A stretch of DNA of 64,000 nucleotides, taken from Aquipluma nitroreducens. Its GTDB lineage: Bacteria > Bacteroidota > Bacteroidia > Bacteroidales > Prolixibacteraceae. The translations under genes and the position numbers were made by a program. Position 1 is the first letter of the stretch. Each line of letters begins with the position of its first letter. Below, one piece after another: positions 1 to 7,165 of this stretch. The stretch lies in NCBI RefSeq assembly GCF_009689585.1, contig NZ_AP018694.1:992001-1056000 (forward strand), in the 5' to 3' direction. Below the pieces are notes generated by a model. That model worked only from the letters and a program-made list of their open reading frames with translations, was not told the DNA's origin and did no database searches.

Positions 1-484
1 TACAGGTGGATTAACTATTGGAGTATGGGGATCATTTGATGCAGCAGGTTATGCTGAAGCAGATCCATATATCTCTTACGCATTTTCAAGCGGTCTTAGC
101 TTAGGTATAACCGATTATTATTATCCAAGAGCTGGCGGATCTTTCACAGCCGATTCGACAAATGCTGTTGAGCTTAATCTGGGATATACAGTCGGGGGTT
201 TAAGTTTAAGTGCGAATTACATCTTAAACGAAGCATCTGTTGCTGCATCGGCAGGTAAAGACAAATACTTTCAGGCTGCATACGCCTTTAAAAACTGCAG
301 CCTTACAGTTGGTGCCGGTGATGGATGGCATACTTCTGATGGAAAATTCAATATATGCAACATTGGCATTGGCACAGGAAAAGTAATCAAAATCACTGAT
401 AGCTTTTCGATACCTGTTACCGGGCAAGTTGTATTCAATCCTGAAAAGAACCAGATGTTTATGGTTGTAGGATTCAGTCTATAA
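1..484 (+). CDS. Porin-like outer-membrane beta-barrel protein (TorF/Gcw_chp type), C-terminal part
   Basis: The open frame enters from the left edge and stops with TAA at 482-484, so only about 160 C-terminal residues are present. They show alternating amphipathic strands rich in Gly, Ser, Tyr and Asn, no long hydrophobic helix, and a last strand ending in VVGFSL, as expected for an outer-membrane barrel. The closing pattern (a PVTGQVVFNPEKNQ segment followed by a hydrophobic last strand) resembles the TorF-family putative porins (Gcw_chp) that often lie beside ammonium channel genes. The gene ends 28 bp before the first glnK, so it is probably co-transcribed with glnK-amtB and may let ammonium or other small solutes across the outer membrane. 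The family is recalled from memory and the role is inferred from position. Confidence 0.65.
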   Translation, partial: TGGLTIGVWGSFDAAGYAEADPYISYAFSSGLSLGITDYYYPRAGGSFTADSTNAVELNLGYTVGGLSLSANYILNEASVAASAGKDKYFQAAYAFKNCSLTVGAGDGWHTSDGKFNICNIGIGTGKVIKITDSFSIPVTGQVVFNPEKNQMFMVVGFSL

Positions 485-512
485 TTAACGATCAATATTT
501 AAATAAAATATC

Positions 513-869
513 ATGAAGAAAATTGAAGCTATTATACGCAAAACCAAATTCGAAGATGTAAAAGAAGCGCTTACCGAAGCTGGTATTGAATTCTTTTCCT
601 TCTGGGATGTACGTGGAATTGGCCAAACCAGAGAAGGACGTGTTTACAGAGGTGTTGTTTACGACACCAGCACCATTGAGCGTACAATCCTCTCCATTAT
701 CGTTCGCGACAAGAATGTTGAAAAAACAGTTCTTGCAATCATGACTTCAGCGAGAACAGGAGAAATTGGCGACGGAAAGATTTTCGTCTCAAAAATCGAC
801 GAATCTTACCGCATACGAACCGGGGAATTTGGCGACGATTCATTATTCATTAAAGGAAAAGAAATTTAA
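513..869 (+). CDS. glnK: PII nitrogen regulatory protein 1 (GlnK-like)
   Basis: A 118-residue PII trimer subunit. It senses ATP/ADP and 2-oxoglutarate and plugs the adjacent ammonium channel when ammonium is plentiful. Family hallmarks are the MKKIEAIIR start, the T-loop (about 36-54), TGEIGDGKIFV (B-loop) and YRIRTGE (C-loop). Aligned to E. coli GlnB, the T-loop keeps the pore-inserting arginine (R46, in VYRG) and a tyrosine at the uridylylation position (Y50, equal to Tyr51). The residue at the Gln39 position, which binds metal and 2-oxoglutarate in E. coli, appears changed, although the loop is one residue shorter and the alignment there is uncertain. amtB1 starts 20 bp downstream, so the two are one operon. 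Confidence 0.95.
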   Translation: MKKIEAIIRKTKFEDVKEALTEAGIEFFSFWDVRGIGQTREGRVYRGVVYDTSTIERTILSIIVRDKNVEKTVLAIMTSARTGEIGDGKIFVSKIDESYRIRTGEFGDDSLFIKGKEI

Positions 870-889
870 TCAACTGAAATTATACAATC

Positions 890-2146
890 ATGGATGAAGT
901 AACACTCACGTCTTTAGCCAAGTCCGCAGCGGAGATGGCCAGATCAATAGATACAGTTTGGGTACTTGTTACCGCAGCATTAGTATTTTTTATGCAGGCT
1001 GGTTTTGCTTTTGTTGAAGCAGGTTTCACCCGATCAAAAAATACAGTAAATATTCTTTATAAAAACCTGATGGATTTTGCTGTTGGTGCAATAATCTTTT
1101 GGGCGCTCGGATTCGGATTAATGTTTGGAACCGACATCAGTGGATTCATTGGTACTCCAGACTTGTTTTTCAAGAGTGGATGGAGCGGAGCGATTCCAGG
1201 TGAAGCATTTTTGATTTTCCAAACCGTATTTGCAGCAACAGCCGCAACTATTGTTTCCGGAGCAATGGCTGAACGTACCGAATTCAAATCATACCTTATT
1301 TACTCTTTTGTAATTTCAGCCGTAATTTATCCAGTATCTGGTCACTGGATCTGGGGCGGAGGATGGTTGTCACAAATGACAACTCCTTTCCACGATTTTG
1401 CAGGATCAACAGTTGTTCACATGCTTGGTGGAGTAATTGCATTAACAGGTGCTTTAGCTTTAGGTCCTCGTATTGGTAAATATGATGGCAAAAAGGTCAA
1501 CGCTATTCCAGGGCATAACATCCCTTACGGAACTCTAGGTGTATTTATCCTTTGGTTAGGATGGTTCGGATTTAATCCCGGATCACAATTAGCCGCTTCA
1601 GGTTCTGCAAACGCTGATGCCATTTCTCATATTTTTATTACAACCAACATGGCTGGAGCCGCCGGAGCATTGGCCGGATTAGCAATCAGCTGGCTTCGTT
1701 GGGGCAAACCTAGTTTAAGTTTCGCATTGAACGGCGCATTAGCCGGACTGGTTGCTGTTACCGCAGGTTGTGATGCTGTATCAGCCTCAGGAGCAATTGC
1801 CATCGGCCTTATCGCAGGAGTCGTATTGGTCTATGCAGTAAGTTATATCGATAATACACTTCGGATTGATGATCCAGTTGGTGCCGTTTCTGTTCATGGA
1901 ATTTGTGGTGGATTGGGAACAATTATGGTTGGCTTATTCTCTCAAACAGGTGGTTTATTTTACGGCCACGGCGCAGCTTTATTAATTACCCAGATTATTG
2001 GAGTAGCAGCAGTAGCCGCCTTCGCTTTCATCGCTGGATTCATCTTATTCAAAGTTCTTAAATCAACTGTTGGATTAAGAGTTCCAAAACGCATCGAAGA
2101 AGAAGGTTTGGATATTTACGAACATGGTGAAAGTGCTTATAATTGA
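890..2146 (+). CDS. amtB: Ammonium transporter 1
   Basis: A 418-residue inner-membrane ammonium channel with about 11 membrane segments and no evident cleaved signal. It carries the Amt pore residues: the Phe gate in IFQTVFAAT (about 114), HWIWGGGW, D169 in DFAGS, the twin histidines H177 (TVVHMLGG) and H336 (VSVHGICGG), and GWFGFNPGS. The C-terminal tail GLRVPKRIEEEGLDIYEHGESAYN-like segment is the GlnK-docking region and is the most E. coli-like tail of the three paralogues. The MQAGFAFVEAGFTRSKN segment places it with amtB2 rather than amtB3, which has ALFYGGLVRQKN. It is translated from ATG at 890, 20 bp after glnK1, and its stop overlaps the start of the 3' hairpin element. Confidence 0.96.
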   Translation: MDEVTLTSLAKSAAEMARSIDTVWVLVTAALVFFMQAGFAFVEAGFTRSKNTVNILYKNLMDFAVGAIIFWALGFGLMFGTDISGFIGTPDLFFKSGWSGAIPGEAFLIFQTVFAATAATIVSGAMAERTEFKSYLIYSFVISAVIYPVSGHWIWGGGWLSQMTTPFHDFAGSTVVHMLGGVIALTGALALGPRIGKYDGKKVNAIPGHNIPYGTLGVFILWLGWFGFNPGSQLAASGSANADAISHIFITTNMAGAAGALAGLAISWLRWGKPSLSFALNGALAGLVAVTAGCDAVSASGAIAIGLIAGVVLVYAVSYIDNTLRIDDPVGAVSVHGICGGLGTIMVGLFSQTGGLFYGHGAALLITQIIGVAAVAAFAFIAGFILFKVLKSTVGLRVPKRIEEEGLDIYEHGESAYN

Positions 2147-2221
2147 TATTTTCTTCAACAATTAAGTTTGTTGTTATTCAAAGAAGAGGGGACTGTTGGG
2201 GGACAGAACCCTCTTTCTTTT
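2145..2221 (+). terminator. Two-hairpin 3' element of amtB1 (77-bp repeat, copy 1)
   Basis: This begins at the amtB1 stop. Hairpin A is CAACAA-TTAAGT-TTGTTG. Hairpin B has the lower stem AAAGAA/TTCTTT plus GAGGG/CCCTC, an internal GA/AA mismatch, an upper stem CTGT/ACAG and the loop TGGGGG, followed by a T-rich run. The same 77 bp recur base for base at 4997-5073 after amtB2. After amtB3 the architecture recurs with different stem sequences but the same CTGTTGGGGGACAG apex. Termination is the simplest role; the fixed loop suggests something more. Confidence 0.8.
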
Positions 2222-2265
2222 ACAAAGAAGCCACACAAAACTAAAATCATGTAGTTTTTCATTTA

Positions 2266-2325
2266 ACCCCATACTTTTACACTACTTTAATGTTATTTTA
2301 TTATTTATTATCACTTACACCCCAT
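2266..2325. promoter_or_regulatory. Paired ACCCCAT boxes, copy 1
   Basis: Two ACCCCAT heptamers start at 2266 and 2319, exactly 53 bp apart, with TTAATGTTA-TTTT between them. The same pair at the same 53-bp spacing occurs at 5143-5202 before glnK3. The spacing equals about five helical turns and suggests a dimeric or looping regulator. No known regulator is recognised. Confidence 0.45.
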
Positions 2326-2911
2326 TATATTACAACACAAATGTAATTTATATACTATTTTTACACATGTAATTAATTGTTCGAATAACTATTTTTCAAG
2401 CCGAAATATTTTTTTTAGACAAGAAACTAGTTTGAAAACAAACATAGGTTGAACGCTAAAATTAATTATCATGGGAAAGGAAATCAACTTCTTTATTTTT
2501 GGAACTTTGGCATTCTGTAATACAAACGCTAAAATCCAGAAATATTTTTCCGGAAGAAAAACCGGAATTTTGAGAAGTAATTTATGGCATGGCAGCTAGT
2601 TTTATTTACTCAAAAAAAAATCGGATGAATAACACTCTTTATGTTTTTAACGACACAAAAACACAATGCTGTTATTTATCTTTGAAGAAACACTACACTT
2701 CTGTACCCAATACAGAATCTCCACATACTGGAAAAACTTCCATTTTAATCCGAAATATTTAGTTCTAATACTCCCACATTTTCAAATTTGAATTTGAAAG
2801 CTGTGTGTTTATTATTGTCTCTGATCAGAATTCAATTGGGTTCAAGCACCTAAATTATTAATCTGGTATGATTTCCGTATTACATTTTCAATATTATGTT
2901 TTATAAAAATT

Positions 2912-2948
2912 CTTGACAATCAATATTTATTAACAAATCAATGTCAAG
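2912..2948. promoter_or_regulatory. Inverted repeat CTTGACA-N23-TGTCAAG upstream of glnK2
   Basis: Perfect 7-bp arms (2912-2918 and 2942-2948) lie 74 bp before the glnK2 start in AT-rich DNA. It could be an operator or part of the promoter. Short arms of this kind can arise by chance. Confidence 0.3.
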
Positions 2949-3021
2949 CATCTGCATACTATTCATAATTACAGAAAATTATTATTAAAAATTACACGAA
3001 ATAAACATTAAATATCTGATA

Positions 3022-3375
3022 ATGAAAAAGATTGAAGCAATAATTAGAGTTTCAAAGTTCGAAGAAGTCAAAGCAGCTTTGAAAGAGGTAGGTATCGATT
3101 TTTTATCCTATTGGGATGCTACAGGTCTTGGCAATGAACTACATAAAGGAGAACGAGTATATCGAGGAACTGTATCCGACACGGAATATATACCCCGAAG
3201 AGTACTAAACATAGTTGTTAGAGATATTAACTTGCAAAAAACAATTGATTGCATCTTAAAATCTGCAAGAACTGGAATTGTAGGAGACGGAAAAATTTTC
3301 GTTTGGGACATCAATGATTCCTACAGAATCAGAACTGGTGAATCTGGAGATACGTCTCTATTCAACCTTGATTAG
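3022..3375 (+). CDS. glnK: PII nitrogen regulatory protein 2 (GlnK-like, altered T-loop)
   Basis: A 117-residue PII protein paired with amtB2 (32 bp downstream). The B-loop TGIVGDGKIFV and C-loop YRIRTGE are intact, so nucleotide binding should be kept. The T-loop is the longest of the three. It keeps the channel-blocking arginine (VYRG, R48) but has RGTVS where E. coli has RGAEY, so the position equivalent to the uridylylated Tyr51 is serine (S52). Control by GlnD-type uridylylation at that site is therefore not possible, and a threonine (T50) sits where cyanobacterial PII carries its phospho-serine. Functional consequences are inferred. Confidence 0.95.
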   Translation: MKKIEAIIRVSKFEEVKAALKEVGIDFLSYWDATGLGNELHKGERVYRGTVSDTEYIPRRVLNIVVRDINLQKTIDCILKSARTGIVGDGKIFVWDINDSYRIRTGESGDTSLFNLD

Positions 3376-3407
3376 GAAGAAAACATTAAAATCTTAAATT
3401 CAAAATC

Positions 3408-4982
3408 ATGCATAAAAAATTTATCATATTATCTATAATAAGCTTATTTCTATTGGTACTTCCAACGGTAAGCTTATTTGAATCGAGCTCACTTTACGCG
3501 GCAGAAAAAGTAGCTGACCCTACCGGGGCAACCACAGGTACAGCAGACGATGTGGCAGCAGCCACTCCTGGCCAGCCAACCTTAGGTGAAGTTGCAGCGC
3601 AGGCAGGTCACAACAAGGTTTCTATCAATATGGTATGGCTATTAATAACCGGCTTTTTAGTCATGTTCATGCAAGCTGGATTTGCCATGGTAGAAGCCGG
3701 ATTAACCCGCGCCAAGAATGCCGCCCACACCATGTCGATGAACATGATGGTTTACGCTTTAGGTATGATCGGATTCTTCATCAGTGGTTTCGCAATCATG
3801 TTTGGGGGTATTGGAGCGTTAGGAACACTTGGAGGCTATGGCGGACTTGCCCATGAATTTACGATAAACTTATTTGGTCATTCGTTTGGTTTGTTTGGAA
3901 TGAAAGGATTTTTTCTTGCAGGTGGTGAAACTTATGATGTAGCCGTCTTTGGATTATTCCTTTTCCAGATGGTATTTATGGATACGACAGCCACCATACC
4001 AACAGGGTCAATGGCCGAACGTTGGAAATTCTCATCCTTCGCAATTTATGGTGTTATTGTAGGCGCCATTATCTATCCAATTTTTGGGAACTGGGTATGG
4101 GGCGGTGGCTGGTTAGCTCAGCTCGGAGCTAATTTCGGTTTAGGACATGGAACTGTCGACTTTGCAGGATCAGCAGTAGTGCATATGACTGGTGGAGTCT
4201 TGGCCTTTGTGGGTGCAAAAATGATTGGGCCTCGTTTAGGAAAATATAATAAAGACGGTTCACCAAATGCTATTCCTGGACACAATATTCCAATGGCTGT
4301 TGTCGGTTGCTTTATCCTTGCATTCGGATGGTTTGGATTCAATCCCGGATCGACGTTGGCTGGAGGCGATTTAAGAATAAGCGTAGTTGCAGTAAATACA
4401 ATGATTGCTTCTGCAACCGGTGCATTTGCTTCTATGATTTACATGTGGTTTTTCAAAACTAAAAAACCAGATCCATCTATGATGATCAACGGCATGCTGG
4501 CCGGATTGGTTGCCATCACTGCTCCATGTGCTTTCATTACTGTACAATCAGCTGCTCTTATCGGGCTTGTTGCAGGTGTTTTAGTTATCGAAGCAGCTTT
4601 CTTCATTGAGAAAAAACTTAAAGTTGACGATCCTGTTGGTGCAGTTGCAGTACACGGAGTTAATGGTATGTGGGGAGTTATTGCCTTAGGATTATTTGCC
4701 GACGGAACATATGGCGACGGATGGAATGGCGTTGCTGGAACTGTAAAAGGATTATTCTATGGAGATGCCTCTCAATTCGTTGCACAGCTTATTGGGGTAG
4801 CCACAAATATCATTTATGTTGGCGTCATTGGCTGGGTTGTGTTTAAATTAATTGATAAAATTGTTGGAAATAGAGTTAGCGCTCAGGATGAACTGGATGG
4901 ATTGGATGTACCAGAAATGGGAACTGAAGGGTATTCTGGTATGAAAATGGACAAAAATTCTGAAACACCTTTATCTCATTAA
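3408..4982 (+). CDS. amtB: Ammonium transporter 2 (long form)
   Basis: A 524-residue Amt channel, about 100 residues longer than amtB1. A hydrophobic N-terminus (about 5-25) is followed by a periplasmic Ala/Thr/Gly-rich linker (about 32-70) before the first pore helix, and a longer loop lies at about 132-175. Pore residues are present: FLFQMVF gate, NWVWGGGW, D251 in DFAGS, H259 in AVVHMTGG, GWFGFNPGS and H416 in VAVHGVNG. The tail (GLDVPEMGTEGY plus about 15 further residues) diverges from the usual HGExAY ending, which may alter GlnK docking. It is of the MQAGFAMVEAGLTRAKN type, like amtB1, but not closely related enough for a recent duplication. Confidence 0.95.
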   Translation: MHKKFIILSIISLFLLVLPTVSLFESSSLYAAEKVADPTGATTGTADDVAAATPGQPTLGEVAAQAGHNKVSINMVWLLITGFLVMFMQAGFAMVEAGLTRAKNAAHTMSMNMMVYALGMIGFFISGFAIMFGGIGALGTLGGYGGLAHEFTINLFGHSFGLFGMKGFFLAGGETYDVAVFGLFLFQMVFMDTTATIPTGSMAERWKFSSFAIYGVIVGAIIYPIFGNWVWGGGWLAQLGANFGLGHGTVDFAGSAVVHMTGGVLAFVGAKMIGPRLGKYNKDGSPNAIPGHNIPMAVVGCFILAFGWFGFNPGSTLAGGDLRISVVAVNTMIASATGAFASMIYMWFFKTKKPDPSMMINGMLAGLVAITAPCAFITVQSAALIGLVAGVLVIEAAFFIEKKLKVDDPVGAVAVHGVNGMWGVIALGLFADGTYGDGWNGVAGTVKGLFYGDASQFVAQLIGVATNIIYVGVIGWVVFKLIDKIVGNRVSAQDELDGLDVPEMGTEGYSGMKMDKNSETPLSH

Positions 4983-4996
4983 GAAAACAATCAAAA

Positions 4997-5073
4997 GATA
5001 TTTTCTTCAACAATTAAGTTTGTTGTTATTCAAAGAAGAGGGGACTGTTGGGGGACAGAACCCTCTTTCTTTT
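4997..5073 (+). terminator. Two-hairpin 3' element of amtB2 (77-bp repeat, copy 2)
   Basis: Identical over 77 bp to 2145-2221: hairpin A CAACAA/TTGTTG, then hairpin B with the CTGTTGGGGGACAG apex, followed here by a longer T run (CTTTCTTTTTTC). It starts 14 bp after the amtB2 stop. The flanking coding regions are diverged, so the identity is local to this element. Confidence 0.8.
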
Positions 5074-5142
5074 TTCATAAATCTGCTTACGCCTTAAAAT
5101 AATAGGGATAACAAACAAAATAATAAACAATTTCAAATACAC

Positions 5143-5202
5143 ACCCCATACAAAATACACTTAATGTTAATTTTTTAGTATTTTATCTACACAATACCCC
5201 AT
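5143..5202. promoter_or_regulatory. Paired ACCCCAT boxes, copy 2
   Basis: ACCCCAT starts at 5143 and 5196, again 53 bp apart, with TTAATGTTA-TTTT between them as in copy 1. A third ACCCC run lies at 5273-5277 beside TAAAATCATGTA (5252-5263), the segment also seen at 2242-2253. The whole 343-bp gap 4983-5325 holds the amtB2 hairpins and these boxes and no gene. The boxes lie 124-183 bp before glnK3, a normal operator distance. Confidence 0.45.
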
Positions 5203-5325
5203 TTTTAAATAGATCATTTCTTTTTTATTGATATTTTTGTAAAAACAAAATTAAAATCATGTAATTATTTAAACCCCTTAGGAACTACCCATTCCTGATT
5301 TTTAGAAACATAAAATTTAATTGTT

Positions 5326-5670
5326 ATGAAGAAAATTGAAGCCATCGTTAGAAAAACGAAGTTTGAAGAAGTACGCGCAGCTCTTCATGAAGCTGATATT
5401 GACTTTCTATCCTGGTGGGAAGTTAAAGGACAGGGCACTGCACGTCAAGGACTTATCTTTAGAGGAATTGCCTATGACGTAAATTCAGTAGCACGAATTT
5501 ATATCACCTTTGTTGTACGTGACCAAAATCTCGAAAAATCGATCAACGCAATTCTCGAATCAGCCTATACAGGAGAAAGTGGCGATGGACGGATTTTCGT
5601 TAGTGACATCAATGAATCGATTCGAATTCGCACCAAAGATCGTGGTGACGAATCGCTATACAACAAATAA
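5326..5670 (+). CDS. glnK: PII nitrogen regulatory protein 3 (GlnK-like)
   Basis: A 114-residue PII protein with the shortest tail of the three. The T-loop reads LIFRGIAY: the pore-blocking arginine (R46) and the Tyr51 equivalent (Y50) are kept, but the neighbouring tyrosine (E. coli Tyr46) is Phe45. The B-loop has GDGRIFV with Arg for the usual ATP-contacting Lys90, and the C-loop RIRTKDRGD lacks the TGE ending. The glutamine expected near position 39 is absent at that place. This PII therefore probably binds its effectors differently from PII 1. It is partnered with amtB3, which starts 21 bp downstream. Confidence 0.94.
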   Translation: MKKIEAIVRKTKFEEVRAALHEADIDFLSWWEVKGQGTARQGLIFRGIAYDVNSVARIYITFVVRDQNLEKSINAILESAYTGESGDGRIFVSDINESIRIRTKDRGDESLYNK

Positions 5671-5691
5671 CCCCCTCATCCCGAAAAGCAA

Positions 5692-7047
5692 ATGAAATTT
5701 AAACATATCGGATTGGCACTACTGTCAGTAGTTGCTCCCAACATACTTTTTTCGCAGGAAATTACGGCAACTACATTGCCGGCACCAGTTCCATACATCG
5801 ATTTTGGAAATACCGCATGGATGATTATGGCTACCGCCCTGGTTATGCTGATGACAATCCCCGGACTTGCCTTATTTTACGGCGGCCTGGTTCGTCAGAA
5901 AAACGTTCTTAACATTTTAATGCAGTGTTTTATTCTAACTGCGGTTATTACTCTGGAATGGGTGTTTTTTGGATACAGCCTTTCTTTTAGTTCGTCAACA
6001 GGAGTACTTGCTCCTTTCATTGGAGGTTTCGACTGGGCATTTTTGAATGGAATTGGAATTAATGATGTGAGTCCATATTACATTTCACAAGCTACAGCGC
6101 GCATTCCACACCTTTTGTTTGTAATGTTCCAATGCATGTTCGCGGTAATTACACCAGCTCTTATTATTGGAGCATATGCCGAACGCATCAAATTTAAAGG
6201 ATTCCTGATTTTCTCGGTACTCTGGTCAATTTTCGTTTATAATCCGGTTGCACATTGGGTTTGGTCAGCCGATGGTTGGTTATTAAAAATGGGGGCGCTC
6301 GATTTCGCCGGAGGAACAGTAGTTCATATCAATGCTGGTATTGCCGCCCTCGTTATGACACTCATGATTGGTTCGAGAAGAAATTACAATAACCATCCAA
6401 CCGCTCCCCATAACATTCCTCTGGTAGTTATTGGTGCCGCTTTACTTTGGTTCGGCTGGTTTGGTTTTAACGCCGGAAGTGGATTGGCCGCCGATGGATT
6501 AGCCATCAGCGCATTCCTTTCAACCCACGTTGCAACCGCTACCGCAGCATTTACATGGGTACTTTTAGATTGGACAATCAACGGGAAACCGACAGTAATT
6601 GGCATTTGTACTGGCGCTGTTGCCGGACTGGTAGCCATTACACCCGCCGCCGGATTTGTTGGAGTACTGGGCGCTGTAGTAATAGGTGTTATTGTTGCCC
6701 TGGTTTGTTTCTTTATGGTATCGGTTGTGAAACACAAATTTGGCTACGATGATTCACTCGATGCTTTTGGAGTTCATGGAATTGGTGGTATTCTTGGTGC
6801 GCTTTTAACCGGATTCCTGGCGACTCCAGCCATCCAATCCTCATACAGCGGTTTGTTTTACGGAAATCCAAAACAACTCTGGATTCAACTGGTTGCTACA
6901 GTTACAACGATGGTATTTTCAGGAGTGATGACTTTTATCCTCTTTAAAATTGTTGACAAAACGGTTGGTATTCGTGCATCTCAAAAAGAAGAAATTGCAG
7001 GTCTCGACATTACCCAACACAACGAAATGGCATTAGCCGAAGATTAA
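5692..7047 (+). CDS. amtB: Ammonium transporter 3 (classical AmtB type)
   Basis: A 451-residue channel with a signal-like N-terminus ending LFSQ (about residue 21), as E. coli AmtB also has. It carries the E. coli-type first helix IPGLALFYGGLVRQKN, the gate MFQCMF (F150), HWVWSADGW, D204 in LDFAGG, H212 in TVVHINAG, GWFGFNAGS and H362 in FGVHGIGG. It is thus from a different Amt subfamily than amtB1 and amtB2. The tail GIRASQKEEIAGLDITQHNEMALAED partly keeps the GlnK-binding pattern. It ends 57 bp before a double hairpin. Confidence 0.96.
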   Translation: MKFKHIGLALLSVVAPNILFSQEITATTLPAPVPYIDFGNTAWMIMATALVMLMTIPGLALFYGGLVRQKNVLNILMQCFILTAVITLEWVFFGYSLSFSSSTGVLAPFIGGFDWAFLNGIGINDVSPYYISQATARIPHLLFVMFQCMFAVITPALIIGAYAERIKFKGFLIFSVLWSIFVYNPVAHWVWSADGWLLKMGALDFAGGTVVHINAGIAALVMTLMIGSRRNYNNHPTAPHNIPLVVIGAALLWFGWFGFNAGSGLAADGLAISAFLSTHVATATAAFTWVLLDWTINGKPTVIGICTGAVAGLVAITPAAGFVGVLGAVVIGVIVALVCFFMVSVVKHKFGYDDSLDAFGVHGIGGILGALLTGFLATPAIQSSYSGLFYGNPKQLWIQLVATVTTMVFSGVMTFILFKIVDKTVGIRASQKEEIAGLDITQHNEMALAED

Positions 7048-7104
7048 TTTCAGTGGGTTTATCGATACGATTTCGTAAAGTTTAGTTCGATTATATAGTT
7101 CTCG

Positions 7105-7160
7105 CTTCAGAAGATTTTCTGAAGCACTCAGTGAGAGACCTGTTGGGGGACAGGTCTCTC
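7105..7160 (+). terminator. Two-hairpin 3' element of amtB3 (structural variant)
   Basis: Hairpin A is CTTCAGAA-gatt-TTCTGAAG (7105-7124). Hairpin B is GAGAGACCTGT-TGGGGG-ACAGGTCTCTC (7133-7160), a perfect 11-bp stem followed by TTCTTTTA. Compared with the amtB1 and amtB2 copies both stems are rewritten while pairing is kept, and only CTGTTGGGGGACAG is unchanged. It lies between convergent amtB3 and argE and could stop transcription from both sides. Confidence 0.78.
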
Positions 7161-7165
7161 TTCTT

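Larger units (their letters stand above)
2222..3021. other. Long AT-rich intergenic region before glnK2
   Basis: An 800-bp gap with no convincing gene. It holds a pair of ACCCCAT boxes (2266-2272 and 2319-2325), a TAAAATCATGTA segment (2242-2253) that recurs before glnK3, and an inverted repeat close to glnK2 (2912-2948). A 42-codon ATG frame at 2471-2599 begins MGKEINFF but has no recognisable family or other support. The region is far longer than the other spacers in the array and probably carries the glnK2-amtB2 promoter and a long leader. Confidence 0.6.

Noticed and set aside
2471-2599. 42-codon ATG frame (MGKEINFF...) in the gap before glnK2
   Set aside because: No family, no promoter box nearby and no composition bias; a frame this short arises easily in AT-rich DNA.
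2500-2600. Sigma-54 promoter (TGGCA...TTGC) before glnK2
   Set aside because: TGGCAT occurs but no TTGC lies at the required distance.
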